Below, in pieces: positions 21,111 through 32,089 of a stretch of 64,000 nt of DNA. Both the position numbers and the translations under genes were made by a program. The first letter of the stretch is position 1, and the number at the start of each line of letters is the position of its first letter. The notes beneath the pieces were generated by a model. That model made no database searches. It was given only the letters and a program-made list of their open reading frames with translations, and had not been told where the DNA came from. Source of the DNA: Bolinopsis microptera (lineage: Eukaryota; Ctenophora; Tentaculata; Lobata; Bolinopsidae); assembly GCF_026151205.1 (NCBI RefSeq), contig NC_087077.1, forward strand, positions 6,968,483 to 7,032,482, read 5' to 3'.

Positions 21111-21950
21111 TTTAATTCATAGCAATCTGTTTTTAAATTTATTGGTAGACAATACAAATAAAATAAGGTCATACGTCAGTGTGTGATGTGAAATGAGCTT
21201 TATATTATTACATCCGATCTATTTTGAGACCAGTTGTATGTGGCATCTTCAATTTTTCAATTTTGAAACCTTGCTATTTTGAATTTTTTAATTTGAAGGC
21301 TCCGTATATAATAAACGGCATTTCTGAGTTTAACGGGTGATACTCGTAAAATATTTGTTCCAAATATTACCGTCGACGAGTCCAACTCGGCGCCCGTCCT
21401 GGTAGGTTATAAACCTACAACTCTGAGTGCATTGTAATTACCAGTAAATTAATTTTGGTCGGATCATAATTCCCACTTTATTGACCATGCTAACTTTTGG
21501 CCTTTTCAACTCAAGCATAATAATACTCCAAATTGTTTACAACAGAAATCCGGACTTATAAGCAATATTTTCAAAAATATGAAATATTTATATTATATAT
21601 TATTTATGCTGATTATTCCGAAACTCGTGACACACAAAATTGATTGACGATGTCAACATTTCCAAATCGTTGCTAGCTCTGTTTGTGATTCGTGAAGCAA
21701 AGCATTACGATCTTTTCTAAAGATTTTATTGAAGCGAGACAAGAATGACAGTTCTTGTAAGTTTATAACTTACCAAGACGCGCACCTAGTTGGACTTGTC
21801 CACGGTCTTGTATTTGAAACAAATGTTATATTAGTATCACCCGTTAAGGCAGTTCGCGCGGCGTGTTGAAGCGGTGACGTCCTCCTACTACACAACAACA
21901 ACAAAAACCGTTTTGGTCACGTGACAGGCTAGTAAAACATGAATTCGATT
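21111..21950. other. no gene seen
   Basis: AT-rich sequence with short TATA runs. Nothing coding was recognised. The word CACCCGTTAA/TTAACGGGTGA occurs in opposite orientation at about 21337 and 21838, so a decayed inverted-repeat element of about 0.5 kb may lie between. Confidence 0.4.
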
Positions 21951-21954
21951 GTTT

Positions 21955-22036
21955 AGGGCTCGGGTTAGAGTTAGGGTTGTGGTAAGGGTTAATGGGTTAT
22001 GGATAGCTTCGGGGTTATGGTTAGGGTTACGCTTTT
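21955..22036 (+). repeat. degenerate telomere-like TTAGGG stretch
   Basis: Imperfect copies of GGGTTAG (GGGTTAGAGTTAGGGTTG, GGGGTTATGGTTAGGGTTA) occur over about 80 bp. They resemble the metazoan telomere repeat and form an interstitial stretch. Confidence 0.6.
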
Positions 22037-22193
22037 TTTGCCACATAAGTGATGATGATGAAACAAAAATTAATTTATTTTTATTTTTATTTTTACTACA
22101 TACTACCTACTTACTTGTAACTGGCTTTTTCAATTTTTACTTAAACTTGATTTGAAACTTGATTCAAGATGTCAATCTTTAGCATCTCGCCGA

Positions 22194-22279
22194 TTTGCAT
22201 ATTTTTTGCATATTTTTTGCATATTTTTTGCATATTTTTTGCAAATTTTTTGCATATTTTTTGGCGCTTCGCGCCAAAA
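22194..22279 (+). repeat. 12 bp tandem repeat ending in a GC-rich hairpin
   Basis: About six copies of TTTTTTGCATAT (one variant, GCAAAT) are followed at once by a perfect 9 bp stem, TTTTGGCGC-TTC-GCGCCAAAA (22259-22279). The unit is probably part of a transposon end. Confidence 0.8.
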
Positions 22280-22499
22280 CCTGAATTTCAAAAAATTTTC
22301 GGGGCAAGGACAAAATGAAATTGCAGCATGTGCAAAATCGCGATTTTTTAATGTTTTACGTTTCCCGCGTCAAATTGCGATTTTATTCAGATCCTCCGCA
22401 TTTTCACGTATTTTTTATTCAAATCTGCGGGCTAGGGCTAAATATTACGTTTTCTATGAGCATATGAAACCAATCATCATGCATATACTAGGGGGTGCA

Positions 22500-23930
22500 C
22501 CATAAAAATAAACTTGCTCGGATTTTAAAAATTTTTGTACCATTGTTTTCTAGAGACTGTGAGAATTTTCACAATACCAAATTTGTCATACCTTTTTGAA
22601 AAGATCAGTGAGTTTCGCCTAGGTGCCATATTTGATGGTGCGCGGCTTTTGGAGCAAAATTTGCTGTAAAAGTCGCGTAATTTGACCAAATTTGACCAAA
22701 TTCGTTGATTTTTGTCGTATTATTTGGATATATCTTCAGTTCCTTGAATGAGATCATTCTGAAAATTTGCGACGACCTTCCAATAGGGCTTTCACAACTG
22801 TCCGAAAAATTTGGTGGATATCGGAGTTGATATAGTGATCAAAATGGGGCAAAATACGCTGCTTTTAGCTGTAACATAATGTCTGATGGTTGGATATGCT
22901 TTAAACTTTTCGGACACTTTCCTTGTAAGTCTATGAGTAAGCTTACCAATTTTTGTTGCAATCAGAGGTCGGGAAGGATACTTAATATCTATTTGTTTGA
23001 AGAAAATTGTGCTGGCCGAAATTAGCGCTAAAAAACCATCCTACAGTCGGCACGCGCGGCTCACTGTCGATGGCGCACTACCTACATATACACAGCCTTC
23101 CGAATGTAGGTACGGATTTCAGAAAACCGAAAATACATTTTCGGCTCTTAATGATCAAGTTAGCATGAAACATGAACAATAGTGGTTTCCAGAAAAACTT
23201 TAAACTTTGAAAATTTTTGAAAGGGAGGCTTCACATAGCCATGTGCCTACGCGTACTGCGTGACGCGCTTGTTTCACAAGTAGGATAGGCACATACAGAT
23301 CAGCACACATAAGATGGTACGTGTGCGCGCGCGCAGTGCTGACAATTGCGTCGTACTTAACTCCGTGTGCACGTACATCGTGTGCGATTATTTATACTTA
23401 TTGAAGGCTATAAATGCCTCTTGTTTATTTTAATTTGGTATTGTTCACTTTTAGACGATAAAATACAGGAATTGCGGTATAATAATACGAATAATTAAGA
23501 TTGTACGATCAAAATACATCACGAAACAGTATCAACTACCTCGCTACTTATCAACTTATACTATGTACTATGCGACAAAGATACACAAAGCAATATTTAT
23601 ATACTTATAGAATAAACGAAACACAGTATTCAGTATTTACTAGTACTACCCCGCTACTAGTAGTAGTACTACAACTTAATGCGACAAAGGTCAAAGATAT
23701 TGTATAAAATATAACTAAATAAACAATACGGTGCCCATGCCTGAGCTTTATAAAACTGGAAACACTTCTCAGATTAATTATTTTGCTTCTCAAAAACAAT
23801 TACAAACTAACAATTTTCGACGTTAAACAGCTACATTAAACATTAACATTACACTTCACAATCCGAAAGAAAGGGGCTCGTCGCTGCAGGCCTGACTTTG
23901 ACTTGATCCTGAAAAAGTACATGTCATTTA
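22500..23930. other. non-coding; contains a block repeated at 31.8 kb
   Basis: No gene recognised. The block at about 23108-23180 (AAAACCGAAAATACATTTTC, GGCTC, TAATGATCA, GCATGAAACATGAA) recurs at about 31798-31857, so it is an interspersed repeat. A GT/GC-rich stretch (GTGCGCGCGCGC) lies near 23322-23334. Confidence 0.5.
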
Positions 23931-23938
23931 GGTACCGC

Positions 23939-24170
23939 GACAATTGTGAATTGACCCCTCGACAATTGACCCCCTATGTAATTACACTGGGGTCAATTGT
24001 CGCGAAATCTAGGGTTTAGTACGACAATTGGCCCCCCGAAAATTGACCCACCGACAATTGACCCCCTACCTATGTAATTAAACTAGGGTCAATTGTCGCG
24101 AAATCTAGGACTTAGTACGACAATTGACCCCCATGTAATTACACTGGGTCAATTAATCGGGTTAGGGTCA
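23939..24170. repeat. GACAATTGACCCC inverted-repeat cluster
   Basis: CGACAATTGACCCC and its reverse complement recur many times. One pair is a perfect hairpin: 23960-23973 with 23989-24002, with a 15 nt loop. A second, similar pair follows at about 24050-24100. Related words return at 24466-24505 on the other side of the TCAGGG array. Confidence 0.85.
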
Positions 24171-24175
24171 TGGTC

Positions 24176-24446
24176 AGGGTCAGAGTCAGTGGTCAGGGTC
24201 AGGGTCAGGGTCAGGGTCAGGGTCAGGGTCAGGGTTAGGCCTAGGGTTAGGGTTAGGGTCCTGGGTCAGGGTCAGGGTCAGGGTCAGGGTCAGGGTCAGG
24301 GTCAGGGTCAGGGTCAGGGTCAGGGTCAGGGTCAAGGTCAGGGTCCTGGATCAGGGTCAGGGTCAGGGTCAGGGTCAGGGTCAGGGTCAGGGTCAGGGTC
24401 AGGGTCAGGGTCAGGGTCAGGGTCAGGGTCAGGGTCAGGGTCAGGG
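24176..24446 (+). repeat. TCAGGG hexamer array, telomere-variant type
   Basis: Tandem GGGTCA units run for about 270 bp. They are interrupted near 24233-24262 by GGGTTAGG units and twice by GGGTCCTGG. TCAGGG differs in one base from TTAGGG. Long translated frames here (GSGSGS, GQGQGQ) are artefacts of the repeat. Confidence 0.92.
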
Positions 24447-24835
24447 TTAATTGTATCAAATTATATTGTCGGGGGGTTAATTGTCGGGGGGTAAATTGTC
24501 GCCCACCCGTCATTTAATGTAATTACATAATACAATATAATACATAATTTGGTTATGTAGACAGCATGAGAGTAGGCCTGGCCATCTCGAAGTGATAATA
24601 ATACATAATACAATGTAAATGTTGCTGTTACAAAATGTATAGCTAACATAAGCGAGCGTTCATGTATGACGTCAGCGACCGAGGGAAAAGGGTATTTGGA
24701 AATGCTGACGGTTGCTGACAGGAGGGGGAGGTATGAGCCTTGTTAACGTCAACAAAAATACGTGAATTCAAATCAATTTTATTAGCAATAAAACGTCACT
24801 AATTTCCTTAAAATTAGTACTCTAACTGAACTCTG

Positions 24836-26215
24836 GTGACCAACTGCTTAAATCAGTCACACACTAATTTTCCCTGCCTCATGCCTACTACTGGAAACTG
24901 TATCTCCAGACAAGTGTCAGACGTTACTATGCATTGGTTGCTCTTCAAAAAGGTTAGCAAAAAGATAAAGAGTGCGACCCTGATAAACTTTTGGGAGAGA
25001 TTCATCGACGACATATTTGGAGTGTGGATGGGGACAGCGGGACAATTTACAATGTTTGTCGAATTGTTGAACAAACTGGCTAAATCAAACTGGCAGAACC
25101 ATATAGAATCAAGGTTATCTTTTTAGACCTTACCTTGAGCTTGGACTCAGAAAATCAGATCTGGTACAAGCTATTTAGAAAGGAAACAGATGCTAGGAAC
25201 TACTTGAGATCAGATACATATGTAGTTTCCAACCCCACCATGTGTAGAGGACCTGGGCGAACTAAAGGAGGATCTTGCCAGATGCGGACACAACAACAAC
25301 GGTGACAAACTAGAAGAAATCGAGCCGAAAGCAATACAGAGGTCTATTGAGAACCCAGGAAATCCAACCAGAGACACTGAGGATAAGACACAACAGAGCC
25401 TCGTATTTTCCGTACAACACTCTTGATAACATTAGTCTTACAAAGTTGGTTAAGAACTTAATCTGGTCATTAAGCTACTAGGTTAATGTTATGTGGGGAT
25501 GTACGGATAGTATTTGCCACTAGGAAACACCCTTCAATCGGTAATACACTAGAAAAGAATCGACAACTGGGACAACTGGAAACCCTTGATGTAGGACAAT
25601 TACAGAGGTGTAATGGACCTAGCTGCAAAATTTGCCCCGTCCTCTTTGACAAGGACTCAAAAGATCATGGGGGGGGGGGGGGGGGGGCCAATGACTACCA
25701 ATAGAGACTTTTGGGGACTAATGGGGACTAAAAATCATGGGGACTAGAGGTCAACTCGTTGACGTAATTCACCATTTGTCCCCATAAGTCCCCAGAATTT
25801 TTGACAGTTATTTATGGTTTTCAAGTTAGTTTAATAACGATACGATCGAGATGTTTTGTCCAAGATAAGAGTAGGATAAATCTAAATGGGGACTAATGGA
25901 GACTTTTGGGGACTAAAAATCATCTAAATGGGGACTAATGGAGACTTTTGGGGACTAAAAATCATGGGGACTCTGGGTAAAATCGTTGACGTAATTCCCC
26001 AAGTCCCCAAAAGTAGTCATTGGCCCCCCCCCCCCCCCCCGATCATGGTCAACAACATAGAACTGGTGCTAGACGGAACTCTAAAATGCAAGGACAAGCA
26101 TGTTATCTACCTTATTGGTCATAATTATCACGGACATTACTTTCACACTGAAGACCTCAGCGTGAATTATTATGTCCGTGAAAATAATGTCTGTGGTATT
26201 AAGGTCCGTGAATAA
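24836..26215 (+). pseudogene. Penelope-like retroelement relic, split by an insertion
   Basis: The plus-strand frame reads FWERFIDDIFGVWMGTAGQF (reverse transcriptase motif with the two Asp), then in other frames IWYKLFRKETDARNYL, TRKHPSIGNTLEKNRQLG and RCNGPSCKICPVLFDKDSK. After the inserted element come LKCKDKHVIYLIGHN and GHYFHTEDLSVNY. The order RT DD box, RKxTDxxxYL, Cys-rich CxxxxCKxCP and VIYLI...YxxTE is that of Penelope-like elements with a GIY-YIG domain. Stops and frame changes show it is dead. The 372 bp interruption is the G-ended element at 25669-26040. Confidence 0.72.
25671..26040. mobile_element. G-ended TIR element 1 (370 bp), 8 bp target duplication
   Basis: Left end: a G run, then CCAATGACTAC (25688-25698). 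Right end: GTAGTCATTGG followed by 17 C (26024-26040). The left G run is 19 long; taking two of those G as the end of the target duplication gives GATCATGG on both sides (25663-25670, 26041-26048) and exactly 17 G against 17 C. The interior is repetitive: ATGGGGACTAATGGAGACTT is repeated twice (25887 and 25927), with related words in inverted orientation. No ORF. The insertion breaks a Penelope relic. Confidence 0.85.
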
Positions 26216-26760
26216 TAAAGTCCGATAATTATTTCCATTAATTTTAGTGTGCGTCCCACATAGGCGTAGATATGTCTGTAGCCGATTACTATATTAGCTA
26301 ATTAGTATACTAGGACAAATATAATCACTCCTCAGTCACATTCTAGAGTTCAGAAAAAGAGTAAAAAACTGAATATTATAAACTGGAGTTATTTCAATTT
26401 TAAAGAAGACATTTTGGCTAGTATCCCGAACCGAGATATTATATGTGCAATTTTTTTCATGGAAGCCTTTTTACTTAGTATCCACTACAGGCACGTAGCC
26501 AGGATTTTTCTTTGGGGGGCCCTTTGCGAGCGGAGCGAGCCGACCCGTTCAATCCAGCTGCACAACAAAATTTGTTGTTTTCTTGATTTTTTATGTATGG
26601 TGTAAAACAGTGTAGAGAAGTGTACGATCGAAGAATATTTCCAGATTTAAACATGTAACAATTGTTGTTTAAATGCTACCTGAAGCTGTTCAAATGAAAT
26701 TGAACTGGGAGAATCGAGAAGATTACAAGTCACAGCTACGTACAACAATCAGGGTCAGGA
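26216..26760. other. no gene seen
   Basis: Non-coding AT-rich sequence. A GGGGGGCCCTTTGCGAGCGGAGCGAGCC-like stretch near 26513 resembles the edge of an interspersed repeat but has no partner end that I could find. Confidence 0.35.
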
Positions 26761-26765
26761 ATGAA

Positions 26766-27866
26766 AAGGGATACGTAGATAGAGTTCCTTATAATCCCTG
26801 ACTACGACAGGGAGCTGAAGGCAGATCTGGGAGGGTCTGGGCACAATATTATATTGCTATTATATTATCATCTGCACACTTATACTTTAACTTAGCTTAA
26901 ACTAATTACAACACTACAAATCCATTACATTTATTGAGGATATGAGTATGACGTAGTTATGTCGATACGTTATTCAACTATTTATTTCTATTAGAATCTG
27001 TCTTCACTAAGTCTATTTAGAGACAATCAGAAATTTGAATCATTTATCAAGACATTATACTTATACATCACAAAACCTCCGACTTGATTTACAACTTAAC
27101 TTCACAAACACTAATCATATAATACAAACTTACTCTGTCGGTTATCATACTATAATTCAAGGCAACATTAGCGTCCGTGAATTGATCTCTGCAGGAGCCC
27201 TCCCTTACTAAAACTTGTGTCTTCATCTGCCGTATTACTTGGGAATATCGCCGGTCTCAGCTTCAAACATAAAGGTATGATATTCAATAGATGCCGCTCT
27301 GCAAACTTCACCTGAAAAGGGATAAGTAGATAGAGCTCCTTATAATCCCTGACTACGACAGGGAGCTGAAGGCAGATCTGGGAGGGTCTGGGCACAATAT
27401 TATATTGCTATATTATCATCTGCACACTTATTCTTAGTTTTAAACTAATTACAACACTACAAATCCATTACATTTATTGAGGATATGAGTATGACGTAGT
27501 TATGTCGATACGTTATTCAACTATTTATTTCTATTAGAATCTGTCTTCACTAAGTCTATTTAGAGACAATCAGAAATTTGAATCATTTATCAAGACATTA
27601 TACTTATACATCACAAAACCTCCGACTTGATTTACAACTTAACTTCACAAACACTAATCATATAATACAAACTTACTCTGTCGGTTATCATACTATAATT
27701 TAAGGCAACATTAGCGTCCGTGAATTGATCTCTGCAGGAGCCCTCCCTTACTAAAACTTGTGTCTTCATCTGCCGTATTACTTGGGAATATCGCCGGTCT
27801 CAGCTTCAAACATAAAGGTATGATATTTAATAGACGCCGCTCTGCAAACGTCACCTTATCACCTAC
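26766..27866. repeat. 0.55 kb direct tandem duplication
   Basis: Two head-to-tail copies, about 26766-27317 and 27318-27866, are almost identical. Each contains GACTACGACAGGGAGCTGAA, the shared leader (26898-26938; 27441-27481) and, on the minus strand, an exon-like frame reading LNIIPLCLKLRPAIFPSNTA. That frame lies behind an acceptor-like TTTTCAG in copy 1. Whether it is coding is uncertain. Confidence 0.85.
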
Positions 27867-29170
27867 CTGAAACAGATTTTAAGATAAGCAACTAAATAAA
27901 GATTCGTTGAGATTCTGAGTTTCTGCCCTGACGGCTAACCAAATAAAATTTGGTTTAAGATATTTACCTTCTTTCAGATTTCTTTTTTAGACTGAACTAA
28001 ACTTTAAACGATAACCTCTGAATGATCTGAACAACTAACTTTAAGGACATCGATCCTAAGAAATGGCCGTTTTTAAAAGCATTAAAAAATTTCAAAGGGT
28101 CTACACAATGTCAATAACGCGCGGCCGGCTGGCGCTAGATATTGTAAAAGGCTTACGATTTTTTCCTTTATTCATCAGAAAGTCAATGTGGCAGACATAA
28201 AGAGCTAAAACTCTGTCAAAGCTTCTAGATCAATCTTTCGATACTGTTTAGGCGGGAACTACAGGAGGTGCTATTTTCAGGTCCGTCTAGATCTCTGATA
28301 GGAAAAGTTAGTGGATCACTGGATCCGTCCCTGAAGTGAAACAAATGTTACTATCTTGCAAATGTTAACCATTTTATTTCGATTAGAATCGAATTTAACA
28401 TACTTAAACTTGATATGATGTAATAATGAGGTACGTGTAAAAATCAAGGGTATCCCTCGAGCCAGTTCAGCTTGTGTAGTATAACAAAATAAATAGGGAA
28501 AAATAAGGGAGAGTACCTGGTGCCATGCTGTGTCAACAGAAGCGCTGAGGATAAATTCAGTGAGCATTAGTTGGAAAGGATTGTCATCAGTTACTGTGTG
28601 AGTTAGTGTTGTGGTGGACGAAAGGATAAGCCGCTGATCAGGGATATAGGCCCCTCCTCACGAACTCTCTGCTGTGTTGGCGCAACGAGTGAGACTTTGG
28701 GGTGGTCAAAAGATGTGATGGTCCCGTCAAGTCTTGGCGAAACTCAACATAGGTCAGATAGGTAGAAAACAATGCCATTGGAAAACTCTATCCAATGCAA
28801 TAGTCACATTATAGTCATTTCTAGAAGAAGAAAAAAACCTGGTTAATGTTGTTTAATGTGAGAGAATAAGATAAAAGAGTCGACCAATTTTTGTCAGTGT
28901 AAATATTGTCAAACAGCGGGCTCCAAAATCGTCTAGGGGGAAAGAGCCCTGAATATCAGCTATCTGCCTTAGTACCTTGGCTCTAAAGTCTAAATTATGC
29001 AGCGATGACGACATAAAAAGTCGCTGTATCATGGCAAATCTTGCTTTGTCAGAACTAAAAGAAGGTTTAGGAGCAAAGTAAATATCAGACTTAAGATATG
29101 AAAGCACAGAAAGACTGAGTCAAATGTACAATTGTAGCTGCTGTCAGCTATTCTGCATCAAATAAAATAT
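27867..29170. other. no gene recognised
   Basis: Several short minus-strand ORFs (28316-28567, 28853-29107) without recognisable motifs. The ORF at 28853-29107 (SSLHNLDFRAKVLRQIADIQ...) looks faintly protein-like but could not be assigned. Confidence 0.4.
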
Positions 29171-29173
29171 TAA

Positions 29174-29724
29174 GGGGCCATCTACTTAGGACGTCCAGCA
29201 AAAAGGGAGGGGGAGGTGGTTTTGGAATTTCGGACAAATCCGGACAGTGATAGGGAGTGGTTTCTGAAAATCCGGACGTCCGGAAATTTTGGCAGAATTA
29301 ACGAAAAAGTCGCATTTATTTCAACTCTTTGACACTAATTACTCAGTAAGTTTAGATCCCTGTATTTTGAACGAGAAGTCGTTTCCCAGAGCAGCTCATG
29401 AGAGCTGAGACACAACTCGCATATTCTGCTACTGCCTTAAAACTTATTCCATTGGATGGCTACCTACTTAAGTACCTTAATGTAACTGTGCTAAACTTGT
29501 TCGACACTAAATGTATTATTGTCTATTCTAAGTGACTACACATTTTATTAACAATGAATTTGAGTTGTATTGGTTTTATTTGTACTCTTTAAAGTAGCTG
29601 GAAATCCGGACGTCCGGGGGAGGGGGTTTGAAAATTCGGACACACCCGGACAGGGGGAGGGGGTGCTCCCCGAGGGTGGTCTGAAAATCTGCAATTTTGA
29701 CGGACGTCCCAAGTAGATGGCCCC
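29174..29724. mobile_element. TIR element with TAA target duplication (551 bp)
   Basis: Ends GGGGCCATCTACTTAGGACG (left) and the reverse complement of GGGGCCATCTACTTGGGACG (right), differing at one base over 22 bp and followed by GTCC. TAA flanks both sides (29171-29173, 29725-29727), which fits the 3 bp TWA target of PIF/Harbinger elements. Subterminal G-rich words with CGGACGTCCGG occur near both ends. No transposase ORF, so non-autonomous. Confidence 0.8.
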
Positions 29725-30081
29725 TAAAGTCTAAACAAAAGTTCTCAAAACGTACACAACGAGAGAGTGTCGACCTACATGTCAATGAAACAGACTGTTT
29801 CACTGTTTGAGACAACACGTGTGTTTGCGCGCAATTCTGGAATAATCCGAGAGATGAACTGTAGCGAGTGTAACTTTAGTGTGCAGATGAGTGTGTACTT
29901 CGATGTATACTATTTCTGCACGTACAGGATCCTTTGTAAGGGGTCATTCACATATTTAGTTATCACTCACTTTGCTAACCAATACAGCAATACTGGGGTA
30001 GGTTCACTGATAGTGTTTCTCAGAGATATAGATGGCTGTAAATTATGCTAATAAATATATAAAAATAAATATGGTCAAATG

Positions 30082-30336
30082 TGAAATGTTAAACAATGAG
30101 ATGATTTAAGAGAAGCAAATATTAGTGGACTGAAATTATAATCTGATAAAGTGCAGCTGTGAACTCAAATGTATAAAACAAACTCACAATTCGGATCGAA
30201 CAGTTTAAAATGAAACACAATAAGACAGAGTAATTGGTAAAATGTTAAACAATAAGCTGTTTTAAGACAAGAAAATATTAGTCGACTGAAATTATGATCT
30301 GATAAAGTGCAATGTGAACTCAAATGTATAAAACAA
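30082..30336 (+). repeat. 157 bp direct repeat, two copies
   Basis: Copies at 30082-30181 and 30239-30336 share AAATGTTAAACAAT and ATATTAGT(G/C)GACTGAAATTAT and other words. They lie directly before the 233 bp satellite. Confidence 0.8.
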
Positions 30337-30375
30337 CAGATCGAACAGTATACAATAGTACATTTAACAAATGTA

Positions 30376-31520
30376 CTATTGCAAATGACAAAAGTGTAAT
30401 AAGGTAACTGGTAACAAGTCTGCTGGTTATTCAAAATTTAACATTAAAATATGTCCCGGCCCTTTGAATCATCCACCGAATGATCAACTGAATGATTGCA
30501 ACAGACAAAGAAACAAGCAAAATTTGTTAAATGGAGTGCATGATCAAAGAAGGTATATTAGCTCCCTACAAAAATCTAATCCAATGAGAAAATAAATCTA
30601 AAGTCCAATTGCAAATGACAAAAGTGTGGTAAGGTAACTGCAGGTAACAAGTCTGCTGGTTATTGAGAATTTAACATTAAAATATGTCCCGGCCCTTTGA
30701 ATCATCCGCCGAATGATCAACTGAATGATTGAAACAAACAAAGGAACAAGCAAAATTTGTTAAATGGAGTGCATGATCAAAGAAGGTATATTAGCTCCCT
30801 ACAAAAATCTAATCCAATGAAAAAATAAATCCAAAGTCCAATTGCAAATGACAAAAGTGTAGCAAGGTAACTGCAGGTAACAAGTCTGCTGGTTATTGAG
30901 AATTTAACATTAAAATATGTCCCGGCCCTTTGAATCATCCGCCGAATGATCAACCGAATGATTGCAACAGACAAAGAAACAAGCAAAATTTGTTAAATGG
31001 AGTGCATGATCAAAGAAGGTATATTAGCTCCCTACAAAAATCTAATCCAATGAGAAAATAAATCTAAAGTCCAATTGCAAATGACAAAAGTGTAGCAAGG
31101 TAACTGGTAACAAGTCTGCTGGTTATTCAAAATTTAACATTAAAATATGTCCCGGCCCTTTGAATCATCCGCCGAATGATCAACTGAATGATTGCAACAA
31201 ACAAAGGAACAAGCAAAATTTGTTAAATGGAGTGCATGATCAAAGAAGGTATATTAGCTCCCTACAAAAATCTAATCCAATGAGAAAATAAATCTAAAGT
31301 CCAATTGCAAATGACAAAAGTGTAGCAAGGTAACTGGTAACAAGTCTGCTGGTTATTGAGAATTTAACATTAAAATATGTCCCGGCCCTTTGAATCATCC
31401 GCCGAATGATCAACTGAATGATTGCAACAAACAAAGGAACAAGCAAAATTTGTTAAATGGAGTGCATGATCAAAGAAGGTATATTAGCTCTCTACAAAAA
31501 TCAAATCCAATGAGAAAATA
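30376..31520 (+). repeat. 233 bp satellite, five tandem units
   Basis: Units begin near 30376, 30601, 30834, 31067 and 31297 (period 233, once 230). Shared words are AATATGTCCCGGCCCTTTGA, CGAATGATCAACTGAATGAT and AAGGTATATTAGCTC. Units are very similar, so the array is recent or homogenised. The last unit ends sharply at GAGAAAATA. Small ORFs within it are repeat artefacts. Confidence 0.93.
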
Positions 31521-31559
31521 TTGTTTTCCGATATTACAATCACAATCCACGGACATGAC

Positions 31560-31860
31560 TAAAAATGACTGACACGTCCCGCGCGGCATCAGAAATATGG
31601 GAGGAAATCTGGCACCACGATTTGTGGTGCCAGTTTGTGGCCATGGATAGAGCCCTCTTTGCCGCCTCCGGCGGTCGCGCGCTACTGCAAGCGAGAGGGC
31701 TCTGGTTAGAGCAAAAGGGAGGCCTAGGCTTTCAGAAATTGCACTACAAAGGGGAACCCTCGAGTCCAAAATCGTATAGGGGTAGGTGCAGACTTCGAAA
31801 ACCGAAAAAATATTTTCGGCTCATAATGATCAGGGTTGCATGAGCATGAAACATGAATTG
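31560..31860. repeat. GC-rich repeat fragment with hairpins
   Basis: Contains a perfect 10 bp stem, CTGGCACCAC/GTGGTGCCAG (31609-31633), and inverted words AGAGCCCTC/GAGGGCTCT about 50 bp apart around a CG-rich core. The right part (about 31798-31857) is shared with about 23108-23180. Likely a decayed transposon. Confidence 0.55.
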
Positions 31861-32089
31861 ACCAGTGATTAGTTGCTGATGTGATTCATAGATTGATACA
31901 TTTCACATGAAAACTGTGTACATCTTAACTCTAAATTTTGAACATGATCTTTAAAATTCTCCGTTCGATTCGTGGATCACATTAGGGACGAGAACTTTTG
32001 CTAATCGGGATGGATCTCGTATCAAGGGACGTGAGACTTGCGTGTCGGAGGCATTGAGGACATTAGTATCTCATTATATCAACATGCCT

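Noticed and set aside
22152-22505. 117-codon ORF with repeated FAYFL
   Set aside because: Its first part is the 12 bp TTTTTTGCATAT repeat; the rest shows no motif.
24093-24513. 133-codon Gly-Ser/Gly-Gln-rich ORF and its minus-strand partner
   Set aside because: Created by the TCAGGG hexamer repeat; six is a multiple of three, so several frames stay open.
30777-31572. Short ORFs in the 30.8-31.5 kb region (NDQLNDCNKQRNKQNLLNG and others)
   Set aside because: They repeat with the 233 bp satellite units and have stops in most copies.
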